DNA from: Deltaproteobacteria bacterium
GTDB taxonomy: Bacteria > Myxococcota_A > UBA9042
Direction: 5' to 3'
Assembly (NCBI GenBank): GCA_020632665.1
Contig: JACKFC010000008.1
Coordinates: 86,187-150,186 of the forward strand
Length of the DNA stretch: 64,000 nucleotides
The position numbers were made by a program, and so were the translations under genes. This document shows positions 16,893 to 24,343 of this stretch, one piece after another. The notes below the pieces were generated by a model that was not told where the DNA came from, ran no database searches, and saw only the letters and a list, made by a program, of their open reading frames with translations. How positions within the stretch are numbered: position 1 is the stretch's first letter; the number at the start of each line of letters is the position of its first letter.

Positions 16893-18020
16893 CTACAGGC
16901 GCATCGGCATGACGACGAAGACCGAACCGGGCTCCTCGTCGCTCTGCACCAGGCAGGGCGAGAACTGGTCGGAGAGCTCGAGCGTCACCGCTTCGGTGTC
17001 GAGCACGCCGAGCACGTCGAGCAGGTAGCGCGGGTTGAAGCCCACCGCGACCTTCGGCCCGTCGTAGTCGGGGACGGGCAGCTCTTCGTGCGCGTCGCCG
17101 AAGTCGGCGTGGGTCATCTCGAGCGCGAGCCGGCCCGGCTCCAGGTCGACGCGCAGCAGGGCGTGCTTGCCGCTGCCGAGGGTCGAGACGCGGCGAATCG
17201 CGCCGGTCAACGCCGTCCGCGAGAGCGTCACGTGCACGTCGCCCTTGTTCGGGATGACGCGCTGGTACTCGGGGAAGCTCTCCTCGATCTGGCGCACCTG
17301 CAGCCGCGTATTGTCGCTCTCGAAGACGATGGTGCGGCCGAGCAGCTCGATCCGAACGCCGGGATCGTCGGACTCGAAGATGCGCGAGAGCTCGCTGGCG
17401 CCGCGACGATGGACGATCGTGCGGTGCGTGCTGCCGTCGTAATCGCCGGCCTCGACGGTCCGCTCGACCCGACTCAGACGGTGACCGTCGGTCGAGACCA
17501 TGCGCAGCCGCGCGCCGCTGCCGTCGGCGGGCTCGATCTCGAGCAGCACGCCGTTGAGCGCCGGCCGGCTCTCGTCGGTGGAGACCGAGAACAGGGTCCG
17601 GCGCAGCATCCCGTCGAGCTGCGATTTGTCGAGCATCAGGCTGCGACCGCCGTCCTCCTCGACCACGTCGGGGAATTCCTCCGGACCCAGGCCGTTGAGG
17701 TGGTAGTAGGCACGACCGGCCTCGACCCGCACCCGGTGGCTACCGTCGGAGGTCAGCGTCACCTCGGTGCCGTCGGGCAGCGCGCGCACCACGTCGAAGA
17801 AGGCGCGACCGTTGACCAGCACCGCGCCCGGCTCGTCGATCTCGGCCGGGACCTCGGCGGACAAGGTCACGTCGTAGTCGGTCGCGGTGAAGACGAGCAT
17901 CCCCTCGCTGGCCACCACGTGGACACAAGCGAGGACATTGGTCGCAGTCTTCCGGTCGACCACGCCCTGGGCACGGTAGAGCGGCCTGACGAGAGCGGCC
18001 TTGTCGATGCGGACGCGCAT
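16893..18020 (-). CDS. dnaN: DNA polymerase III beta sliding clamp
   Basis: A 375-residue ring-forming clamp that tethers the replicative polymerase. ATG 18020 is preferred over the frame start at 18032 because GGGAGGAG lies just upstream and the protein then begins MRVRIDKAALV. Three clamp domains of about 120 residues are recognisable, with conserved segments such as LRMVSTDGHRLSRVE (domain II), VGFNPRYLLDVL and the C-terminal VVMPMRL that closes the protein-binding pocket. Length matches the family (about 366-380). It is separated from dnaA by about 550 bases that may hold the origin, and followed closely by recF. Confidence 0.96.
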   Translation of the reverse strand: MRVRIDKAALVRPLYRAQGVVDRKTATNVLACVHVVASEGMLVFTATDYDVTLSAEVPAEIDEPGAVLVNGRAFFDVVRALPDGTEVTLTSDGSHRVRVEAGRAYYHLNGLGPEEFPDVVEEDGGRSLMLDKSQLDGMLRRTLFSVSTDESRPALNGVLLEIEPADGSGARLRMVSTDGHRLSRVERTVEAGDYDGSTHRTIVHRRGASELSRIFESDDPGVRIELLGRTIVFESDNTRLQVRQIEESFPEYQRVIPNKGDVHVTLSRTALTGAIRRVSTLGSGKHALLRVDLEPGRLALEMTHADFGDAHEELPVPDYDGPKVAVGFNPRYLLDVLGVLDTEAVTLELSDQFSPCLVQSDEEPGSVFVVMPMRL

Positions 18021-18573
18021 GACTCCTCCCAACTCGCATTCGGGCGAGGCGCCCGGGTTCTACCGCCCTTCGGCCGCGATGAGAAGCCCCCGAGCCATGG
18101 CCGGGCCTCCGTCGTCGACCGCGCTTCGGTAGGCGCGTCGAAGCCTTGTCTTCTCATGGAGTGAAGATCGAAGCATGCAACAACAAGAGCCTGGGGACGA
18201 CTGTGGACCGCTCGCTTTCGAAAGCAAGGTCCAGGTGTTGGACGAGGCTCCGCTGTGCACGGCGGTGGGCACCGGGCGTGGACCGCTGCCGGTCCATCCC
18301 CAATCACCCGTCTCGACGCCTCTGCTCCCCACCGCCATCCGCGAATTGCTCCACAGCGGCGATCGTGACACTGAACAGTCACGTCCACAGGGGTGTGGAT
18401 GGCGCGAATTGCCCCCACGCTGGTGAGCATGGGGCCACTCGGCGGGCGGTCAAGAAAATCGCGCGATCGCCGCGCGGCCGCTGCGGGACGAGCGTGCAAC
18501 GGTCGATTGCAGGCAGATGGAGGTGGTGTGCGAGGAGCGAGGCAGGCGCCTCGCCGGCCGTGTTCCGGGGCGA
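18021..18573. other. oriC: Candidate chromosomal replication origin (oriC) between dnaA and dnaN
   Basis: A 553-base gene-free spacer inside the dnaA-dnaN pair. It holds four exact TGTGGA/TCCACA cores of DnaA boxes: 18202-18207, 18350-18355, 18384-18389 and 18394-18399; the last two face each other (GTCCACAGGGGTGTGGATGG). Next to them is a hairpin CGTGAC-N8-GTCACG (18364-18383). None is a perfect TTATCCACA, as often in very GC-rich genomes, and no strong AT-rich unwinding stretch is visible. Short frames here have no ribosome site or codon signal, so I see no gene. The other spacer (19945-20328) has fewer box-like sites. Confidence 0.5.
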
Positions 18574-19944
18574 TCAGCGCTGCAGCGCGCCCTCGATCTC
18601 GGCGACGGCCTGGGCCACGGTCGCGTCGCTGGCGATCCACTCGGCGACCCGACGGCAGGCGTTGATGGCCGTGGTGTGGTCGCGTCCGCCGAAGAGGCGG
18701 CCCAGCTCGGGATAGGACGTCTCGTTGTGCTTGCGCACCAGGTACATCGCGACCATCCGCGCTGTCGTGACGATGCGCTGGCGGCGGTTGCCTTTGAGGT
18801 CCTGGATCTTGACGCCGTAGTGGCGTGCCGTGGCGCGCTGCACGGCTTCGGCGTCGAAGCGGTACGAGGGCGCGTCGGCCAATGGGCCGAGGATGGAGCG
18901 GGCCATCTCGAGGTCGATCTCGCCGCCGATGAAGCGCTGGTGCGCCTCGAGCTTGATGACCGCGCCTTCGAGCTCGCGCGCCGAGCTGCGCAGCCGTTGG
19001 CAGAGGTAATCGGCGACCTCGTGCGGCAGCCGCAGGCCGCGCTCTTGCGCCTTGCGGTGCAGCAGCGCGAGGCGCAGCGACTCGTCGGGCGGGGTGATCT
19101 CGGCGATGACGCCCCAATCGAAGCGGCTGCGCAGGCGATCGTCGAACGACTCGAGCAGGCTCGGGGCGCGATCGCTGGTCAGCACGATATGCTTACCAGC
19201 CTGCTGCAGCGCGTTGAAGGTATGGAAGAATTCGACCTGCGTCTGGGTCTTGTTCTGCAGGAACTGGACGTCGTCGACCAGCAGCACGTCGACCGCACGG
19301 TAGCGATCGCGGATCGCGGCCATCCGCGTCGTGCTGCGCTGACTACGCAACGCGGCGACGACGTCGTCGATGAAGACCGCCGCCGGGACGTAGCGCACCC
19401 GGGCGCCCGGGCGCAGCCGCGTCATCTCCAGGCCGATCGCGTGCAGCAGGTGGGTCTTGCCGTTGCCGACGCCGCCGTGGATGAAGAGCGGGTTGAAGGT
19501 GGCGCGGTCGGCGTGGGCGACCGCCTGCGCAGTGCCGTGGGCGAGCCGGTTGGCGTCGCCGACGACGAAACGATCGAAGGTCAGCGAGGGCAGCAGAGAC
19601 GGTCCGATCGCGGCACGATCAGCGGCGATCGCCGGAGTCTCCGGTGCGCTCGCGCCGAAGAGCTCGAATTGGTCGCGCGGGCCATCGGCGGGGCGCTCGA
19701 CCACGAATTCGATCGCGGCACCGACGGCGCCGACGCGATCGATCGCGGCCAAGATCTGCTCGCCGTGGTGGGAGACGACGTGGTCCTTGAAGCGCTGGTC
19801 GGGAACGGCGAGCCGGAGGCTCTCGCGGGTACCCTCGAGGAAGCGGATCGGCGCGATCCACGCATCGAAGGCGGCGCGCTCGGTGGTCGAGCGCAGCGCG
19901 TCGGTCGCCTTGGTCCAGATCTCCAACATCAGCGCGACAACCAT
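18574..19944 (-). CDS. dnaA: Chromosomal replication initiator protein
   Basis: A 456-residue AAA+ initiator that binds DnaA boxes and melts oriC. Domain I begins LEIWTKATDALRS; domain II is short; the AAA+ domain shows Walker A GGVGNGKTHLLHAI, Walker B VDVLLVDDVQFL and LTSDRAPS; the C-terminal DNA-binding domain has the signature GGRDHTTAINACRRV. The start is uncertain: ATG 19944 (MVVALMLEIW) is used, ATG 19929 is equally possible, and the frame open to 20091 encodes unlikely sequence. It is transcribed away from rpmH and towards dnaN. Regulation by DnaA itself through the upstream spacer is possible but not shown by a clear box. Confidence 0.95.
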   Translation of the reverse strand: MVVALMLEIWTKATDALRSTTERAAFDAWIAPIRFLEGTRESLRLAVPDQRFKDHVVSHHGEQILAAIDRVGAVGAAIEFVVERPADGPRDQFELFGASAPETPAIAADRAAIGPSLLPSLTFDRFVVGDANRLAHGTAQAVAHADRATFNPLFIHGGVGNGKTHLLHAIGLEMTRLRPGARVRYVPAAVFIDDVVAALRSQRSTTRMAAIRDRYRAVDVLLVDDVQFLQNKTQTQVEFFHTFNALQQAGKHIVLTSDRAPSLLESFDDRLRSRFDWGVIAEITPPDESLRLALLHRKAQERGLRLPHEVADYLCQRLRSSARELEGAVIKLEAHQRFIGGEIDLEMARSILGPLADAPSYRFDAEAVQRATARHYGVKIQDLKGNRRQRIVTTARMVAMYLVRKHNETSYPELGRLFGGRDHTTAINACRRVAEWIASDATVAQAVAEIEGALQR

Positions 19945-20328
19945 CCTCTGCAGGCCTGCTCCGAAGCCCGCTCCGCAACCCTGCGAAATCACCATAAACG
20001 CAAGACTGAGCCACTGCGCCTGCGCCGACTCGCGTCCTACTCCCCCGGTCCTAGCGGAGCGCTCGGCGGTGCGCAAGCACCCTCGGACCAACTTGTGCGT
20101 AACCCCCCGACCCTTGGTCGACGAAAGTTCGGATCGGGCCTCGATCCCGCGATCCCGGTTGACAGTCCTAGGGGGGTATGGCTAGCTAACTGCGCTTTTC
20201 CCGGGGGGAAAAGCCGGATCAGGCCAGTCAACTAGCCAAGATCACGATAGGTTCAGGATCGACCAGCGGGTCCTCCCGCTGGCGTGTGCCGTTCACCCTC
20301 TCGCGGTGGGCGGCGGCAGGGTCGAGCA
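19945..20328. promoter_or_regulatory. Divergent dnaA/rpmH control region with a G/C-clamped hairpin
   Basis: Gene-free spacer between the divergent dnaA and rpmH operons. It contains TTGACA at 20159-20164 (plus strand), a GGGGGG run at 20171-20176, and a hairpin of nine-base arms GCTTTTCCC/GGGAAAAGC with loop GGG (20194-20214). One weak DnaA-box-like TTGTGCGTAA lies at about 20093-20102. No well-spaced -10 element could be matched to the TTGACA, so promoters are not assigned exactly. The hairpin could be an operator or part of the rpmH leader RNA. Confidence 0.4.
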
Positions 20329-20481
20329 GTGAAGAAGGGTCTTTCTACGCCGAGTCGCACGTCGCGTCGTCGCACCCATGGTTTCCGCAAGCGCATGGCC
20401 ACCGCCAACGGCCGCAAGGTCATCTCGGCGCGCCGCGCTCGCGGCCGCAAGCGCCTCGCCGCGGTCACCCCGAGCAAGTAG
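20329..20481 (+). CDS. rpmH: 50S ribosomal protein L34
   Basis: A 50-residue basic ribosomal protein. GTG 20329 is chosen: from there the sequence is Lys/Arg-rich and reaches the family core RRRTHGFRKRMAT and GRKVISARRARGRKRL. The first residues (VKKGLSTPSRTS) differ from the common KRTYQPS start, and a short C-terminal extension AAVTPSK is present. It is the first gene of rpmH-rnpA-yidD-yidC-jag, with rnpA starting two bases after its stop. Ribosomal-protein gene at the origin ensures high dosage in fast growth. Confidence 0.95.
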   Translation: MKKGLSTPSRTSRRRTHGFRKRMATANGRKVISARRARGRKRLAAVTPSK

Positions 20482-20483
20482 CG

Positions 20484-20849
20484 ATGACACCGCGCGGTCG
20501 GCTGCATCGCAGCGATCGCGTGCTGTTGCGCCGCGACTTCGAGCAGATCCTCCGTCGCGGCCGTCGCCGCCGCGGAGATCACCTCGGCATCGCGGTGTTG
20601 CGTCGTGAAGACGACACGCGGCGCATCGGGCTCGCGGTGAGCCGGGGCTGTGGTCATTCACCCGCCCGGGCTCGGATGCGGCGCTTGTTGCGTGAGGCGT
20701 TCCGGGCGCTGCGAGCCGACTGGCCGGGGATCGATCTGGTGGTGACGTGTGGACGGCCTTGGCCGGATGCCCACCTGCCGGAGGTCGCCGCCGAGCTCGA
20801 GCGGTTGGTCGCGGGATCGCTGGCCCGACGTGGTCGGCGGGATGGCTGA
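20484..20849 (+). CDS. rnpA: Ribonuclease P protein component
   Basis: A 121-residue basic protein that assists the RNase P RNA in maturing tRNA 5' ends. ATG 20484 follows the rpmH stop by two bases. Family features: RLHRSDRVLLRRDFEQILRRGRRRRG at the start (Phe-x-x-hydrophobic-x-x-x-Gly), RRIGLAVSRG, and the helix RMRRLLREAFRALR. The usual RNR.KR signature reads ARARMRR, so the nearly invariant Asn is Ala; the arginines are kept. It ends overlapping the yidD start. Identity is firm from order and overall pattern despite the substitution. Confidence 0.92.
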   Translation: MTPRGRLHRSDRVLLRRDFEQILRRGRRRRGDHLGIAVLRREDDTRRIGLAVSRGCGHSPARARMRRLLREAFRALRADWPGIDLVVTCGRPWPDAHLPEVAAELERLVAGSLARRGRRDG

Positions 20850-21159
20850 ACAGCCGCTGGCGCTCGCGCCGGGCCGTCGACCGATCGCGTGGCTGCTCGA
20901 CCGTCTGGTCGCGGGCTACCAGCGCGCGATCTCACCGTTGCTCCCGCCGAGTTGTCGCTTCGAGCCGAGCTGCTCGCGGTACGCGCGGCAGGCGCTGGCA
21001 CGGCACCGGCTGCCGCGCGCGTTGTGGCTGATCGGACATCGGTTGGCGCGTTGCCAGCCGCTCTGCCCCGGTGGTCACGACCCCGTCCCTCCCGGCCCGT
21101 GGGATCCCCCCGCTGCCCTGCACCCGGAGCCCGGAAAGCATGCTCAGAACGCCTCCTAA
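20842..21159 (+). CDS. yidD: Membrane protein insertion efficiency factor YidD
   Basis: A 105-residue small protein at the inner membrane that aids insertion by YidC. ATG 20842 overlaps the end of rnpA by eight bases. The conserved YidD core is clear: LVAGYQRAISPLLPPSCRFEPSCSRYARQAL, then RLARCQPLCPGGHDPVP. The three conserved Cys-containing blocks are all present. It carries a short Pro-rich tail typical of the family. Its 3' end overlaps the yidC start by about 20 bases, which argues for coupled expression. Confidence 0.93.
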   Translation: MAEQPLALAPGRRPIAWLLDRLVAGYQRAISPLLPPSCRFEPSCSRYARQALARHRLPRALWLIGHRLARCQPLCPGGHDPVPPGPWDPPAALHPEPGKHAQNAS

Positions 21160-22927
21160 GAGCCTCCTCGCGCTCGCCCTGCTGACCCTGACGGTCGGTG
21201 CGTCGTCGATCGCGCTCGCCAACCCGGGCTGTCGTCCGGGCACGACTGCTGCGGTGGTCGAGACGGCCGTGGCGCGCTGGGGGATCTCCCCCTGCGGCGG
21301 CGGCGCGGAGTCGATCCGCCTGCTCGGCGCGCAATTCGACATGCCGGAGGCCCGCCCGCCGTCCGGGGCCCTGCCTGGTTGGGCCAGCGAGAAGTGGTCG
21401 ATCGGCGCGCTGCAGCTGGTCGGCACCTGGGACGCGAAATGGGATCCCTTCCGCGATCGCCTGCTTGCGGACGCCGTCGGCCCGCTCGAGGTCTCGGTCG
21501 GTCTGCCGGGCGAGGCGAGCCGCACCCGGCGCAGCTTCGCCGATCTCGACGCGATGATGGAGGCCTTGCCGCGCTGGGGCACGATCGCCGGCGGCGACGG
21601 CATCACGCTGGTGTGGCCGGATCCGGAGCGCGTGAGCAGCCCGATTTACGTGCAGAAGCGGATTCGTCACGACGCCGAGCGCCCATCGCTGCTGGCCGTC
21701 GACCTCACCGTCTTCTGGCGCGGCGAGAAGCCCCTGACGATCGCGCTCGAGACGGTCGTCTCGACCTACCGCGACCCCAGCACCGGCGACGGCGGCCTGC
21801 TCTCTTCGCTCTCGGGACCGCCCGATATCCCCGGCGCCGGGCTCTACGCCGGTGGCGAGTGGATCCACCACGACGCCAACGCACTCGACGAATTCCTCGG
21901 TGACGCCGAGGCCGATCCCGCCGAGACCAGCGTGCAGGGCGTGCCGAGCTGGATCGAGACCGACTCGCGCTACTTCCTGCTGGCGCTGCTGCCGGGCGAG
22001 GGCTGGGGCGAGAAGGCGTCGGCCCGCGTCTACGCCGTCGGCAACGGCGTGCTCGAAGCCGCGATGCGCAGCGCTCCGCTGAGCCTCGCCGGTGGTGCGG
22101 CCGCTTGCCTGCCTGCGAGCTTCGCCGCCAAGGTGCAGGCCAAGGCATGCCCCGAGGGCGACGCAGCGCCGGCTGGATCTGCCCGGGTCGCGATGCACTA
22201 CTTCGCCGGGCCGAAGGAGATCGACCTGCTGCGCAGCGTCGGCAGCGACCTCGACCAGAGCATCGATTTCGGCTGGTTCGGCGCGATCGCGCGGCCGCTG
22301 CTCTTCGTGCTCAAGGTGGCGCACGGCTTCACCGGCAGCTGGCCGATCGCGATCCTGATCTTGACGATCTTGGTCAAGGCGCTGCTCTGGCCGATCATGG
22401 GCAAGAGCATGAAGAGCATGCGGAAGATGTCCGCGCTCAAGCCCGAGCTCGACAAGATCAAGGAAGAGCTGACCGCCGAGGCGAAGAAGCGCGGCGAGAC
22501 CACGCCCGACCCGGCGGAGTTGAACCGCCGCACCTTCGCGCTCTACCAACAGCACGGCGTCAACCCGCTCGGTGGCTGCTTGCCGATGTTCCTGCAGATG
22601 CCGGTCTACATCGCGCTCTACCGGACGATCTACTCTTCGGTCGAGCTCTTCAACCAGCCGCTCTTCGGCTGGATCGGCGACCTGACCCGGCACGATCCCT
22701 TCTACGTCTTGCCGATCGTGCTCGCCGTGCTGATGTTCGCGCAGCAGCGCTTCGCCCCGATGACCACGACGACCGACGACGCCCAGCGCAAGATGATGAT
22801 GTACTTCATGCCGGCGATCTTCGGCCTGATGATGATGAGCCTGCCCTCGGGCCTGACGCTCTACATCTTGACCAATACGGTGCTCTCGATGATTCAGACC
22901 TTCTGGTTGCAGCGCAAAGAGGCGTAG
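21140..22927 (+). CDS. yidC: Membrane protein insertase YidC
   Basis: A 595-residue insertase for inner-membrane proteins, acting alone or with SecYEG. ATG 21140 begins a hydrophobic N-terminal segment (residues 7-28) that serves as TM1; a periplasmic domain of about 330 residues follows (to about 360), as in Gram-negative YidC. The conserved C-terminal membrane domain starts at IDFGWFGAIARPLLFVLKVAHG, with the conserved Arg-equivalent charged cytosolic loop (KSMKSMRKMSALKPEL) and NPLGGCLPMFLQMPVYIALYR. The end LTNTVLSMIQTFWLQRKEA is typical. TM1 is followed by ALANPG, resembling a cleavable signal; whether it is cleaved cannot be told. Confidence 0.95.
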   Translation: MLRTPPKSLLALALLTLTVGASSIALANPGCRPGTTAAVVETAVARWGISPCGGGAESIRLLGAQFDMPEARPPSGALPGWASEKWSIGALQLVGTWDAKWDPFRDRLLADAVGPLEVSVGLPGEASRTRRSFADLDAMMEALPRWGTIAGGDGITLVWPDPERVSSPIYVQKRIRHDAERPSLLAVDLTVFWRGEKPLTIALETVVSTYRDPSTGDGGLLSSLSGPPDIPGAGLYAGGEWIHHDANALDEFLGDAEADPAETSVQGVPSWIETDSRYFLLALLPGEGWGEKASARVYAVGNGVLEAAMRSAPLSLAGGAAACLPASFAAKVQAKACPEGDAAPAGSARVAMHYFAGPKEIDLLRSVGSDLDQSIDFGWFGAIARPLLFVLKVAHGFTGSWPIAILILTILVKALLWPIMGKSMKSMRKMSALKPELDKIKEELTAEAKKRGETTPDPAELNRRTFALYQQHGVNPLGGCLPMFLQMPVYIALYRTIYSSVELFNQPLFGWIGDLTRHDPFYVLPIVLAVLMFAQQRFAPMTTTTDDAQRKMMMYFMPAIFGLMMMSLPSGLTLYILTNTVLSMIQTFWLQRKEA

Positions 22928-22981
22928 CCCACAGCCGCACCAGCCCGGATGCAAGCGGGCTCGGACCCGCAGAGGACCTCC

Positions 22982-23563
22982 ATGACCGAATCAGTCAACG
23001 TCGTGTCGGAAGAGCAACAGCAGCCCGAGGCCGCGGGCGCCGGCCCCGACAGCCTCGAGGCCCGCGCCGCGCTCGGTGCCGAGATCGCCAGCAACCTCTG
23101 CCAGATGATGGGTCTGCCCATCGACGCGGTACAGGGCTCGGTCGACGGCGACGCGATCGTGGTGCGCATCGACGGCGACCTCGGTGACGCCGAGAACCTC
23201 GACGGCCGCGCCTGGGAGTCGATGCAATTCCTGCTCAACAAGGCCGTGCATCGCTCGGGTGGTCGGCGCTGCCGGTTGCACCTGCGGGTCGAGGGCTTCC
23301 GCAGCCGCCGGCGCGATCCGCTCGACGCCGTGGCCATGGCGCTCGCCGACAAAGCCGCGAAGCTGCAGCGCGTGATCACGCTCGGTCCGCTCGACGACGA
23401 AGATCTCAAGGCCTGGTCGGGTTCGCTGCAGCGCCACCGCGGCACCAACCTCGGTCAGACCGGAAGCGACGAGGCGCGCCGTCTCGTGATCGCGCCCGAA
23501 GGCCACGAGGCCGATGGTGGTGGCCGCAACCGTCGTCGCCGTCGTCGCAAGCGCCGCAACTAG
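22982..23563 (+). CDS. jag: Jag/KhpB-family RNA-binding protein
   Basis: A 193-residue protein, the usual partner downstream of yidC. ATG 22982 gives MTESVNVVSEEQQQ. An acidic N-terminus is followed by a KH-like domain (VRIDGDLGDAENLDGRAWESMQFLLNKAV; the GRxGxx loop reads DGRAWES) and an R3H-like helix (DPLDAVAMALADKAAKLQ). The R3H sequence motif RxxxH is not conserved (DLKAW at the place), although the end SDEARRLVIAP matches the family. The C-terminus is a run of Arg and Lys likely to bind RNA. Probable global RNA-binding regulator of envelope functions. It closes the operon; seven bases separate it from a convergent gene. Confidence 0.85.
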   Translation: MTESVNVVSEEQQQPEAAGAGPDSLEARAALGAEIASNLCQMMGLPIDAVQGSVDGDAIVVRIDGDLGDAENLDGRAWESMQFLLNKAVHRSGGRRCRLHLRVEGFRSRRRDPLDAVAMALADKAAKLQRVITLGPLDDEDLKAWSGSLQRHRGTNLGQTGSDEARRLVIAPEGHEADGGGRNRRRRRRKRRN

Positions 23564-23570
23564 CGACGGG

Positions 23571-24074
23571 TCAGCGCTTGGTCTGCTCGTCGAGGTAGCG
23601 GGTCAACTGCTCGACCAGCTTGGCCATATCGGCGCCGAACTTCTGGTCCGCTTCGCCCCAGGCCACCAGTGCAGCCTCGCGATCGCGGTCGTCCTTGGCC
23701 GCGCCGAGCCGATCGACGAGCTTGGTCGTCTGCTCGTTGTAGTCGCTCAGCACCTTCTTCAGCGTGGTGTGGATCTCCGCGAGCTGGGTGGTCCCTGGCG
23801 TCGGATGATCGCTCGCCAACTTCGAGAGTCGGGCCACCTCGGGCAGCAGATCGGTCTTGAACTTCGCCAGCATCTCCGAGGGCTCGGCGACGTGGAAGAG
23901 GTCGACACGAACGCGGTTCATCTTCGTCAGGCTGGGCTTGGCCTCCTCGAGGAAGCCCTTGTAGCCACGGATGGCCTCGAAATCGGGGCCGCCACAAGCG
24001 GGCAAAGCGAAGAGGAGGGTCGCGGCGAGTAGGCTGCGCAGCGCGAAGCGACGAGCGACGAGCGAACGGTGCAT
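23571..24074 (-). CDS. Small lipoprotein of unknown function
   Basis: A 167-residue predicted lipoprotein. ATG 24074 starts a basic n-region (MHRSLVARRFALR), a hydrophobic core and the lipobox LPACG. The mature part is highly charged and helical (FKTDLLPEVARLSKL, YNEQTTKLVDRLGAAKDD, LVEQLTRYLDEQ), probably a helical bundle in the periplasm. No family recognised. It is convergent with jag (seven-base gap) and divergent from the repetitive pseudokinase, with 269 bases between them, so it may share that control region. Confidence 0.8.
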   Translation of the reverse strand: MHRSLVARRFALRSLLAATLLFALPACGGPDFEAIRGYKGFLEEAKPSLTKMNRVRVDLFHVAEPSEMLAKFKTDLLPEVARLSKLASDHPTPGTTQLAEIHTTLKKVLSDYNEQTTKLVDRLGAAKDDRDREAALVAWGEADQKFGADMAKLVEQLTRYLDEQTKR

Positions 24075-24343
24075 TCTCTTGCAGTCTCCCGTTTGGCGTT
24101 GGAGCGCCCTGCGACGCGCCGCGACTCTAGCCCAGCGTTTGCGACCTGTCGACTGCGCACCCCCCCGGCAGACCCTTGCGATCGTGTAAACGTCGGGACG
24201 ATCTCGCCGCCACCGGCCAAGCAAGCCCTCGCGGCGGGTTGCCGCTGCCCCCCCGGCGATCTATCCTCGCCTCCCCAATTTCGCGCTTGGCCGGGGGCTC
24301 GCAACAGAGTCCCACGCGGGTCGCGACCGATGGATGGCTGCAG

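Noticed and set aside
14652..18164. Plus-strand frame of 1170 codons across murA, recF and dnaN
   Set aside because: It is antisense to three unmistakable genes and exists because GC-rich codon use suppresses stops on the opposite strand.
20159..20188. TTGACA...CCTAGG...GCTAGC resembling a widely used synthetic promoter
   Set aside because: Element spacing and surrounding bases differ, the flanks are native origin sequence, and no vector sequence is present; taken as coincidence.
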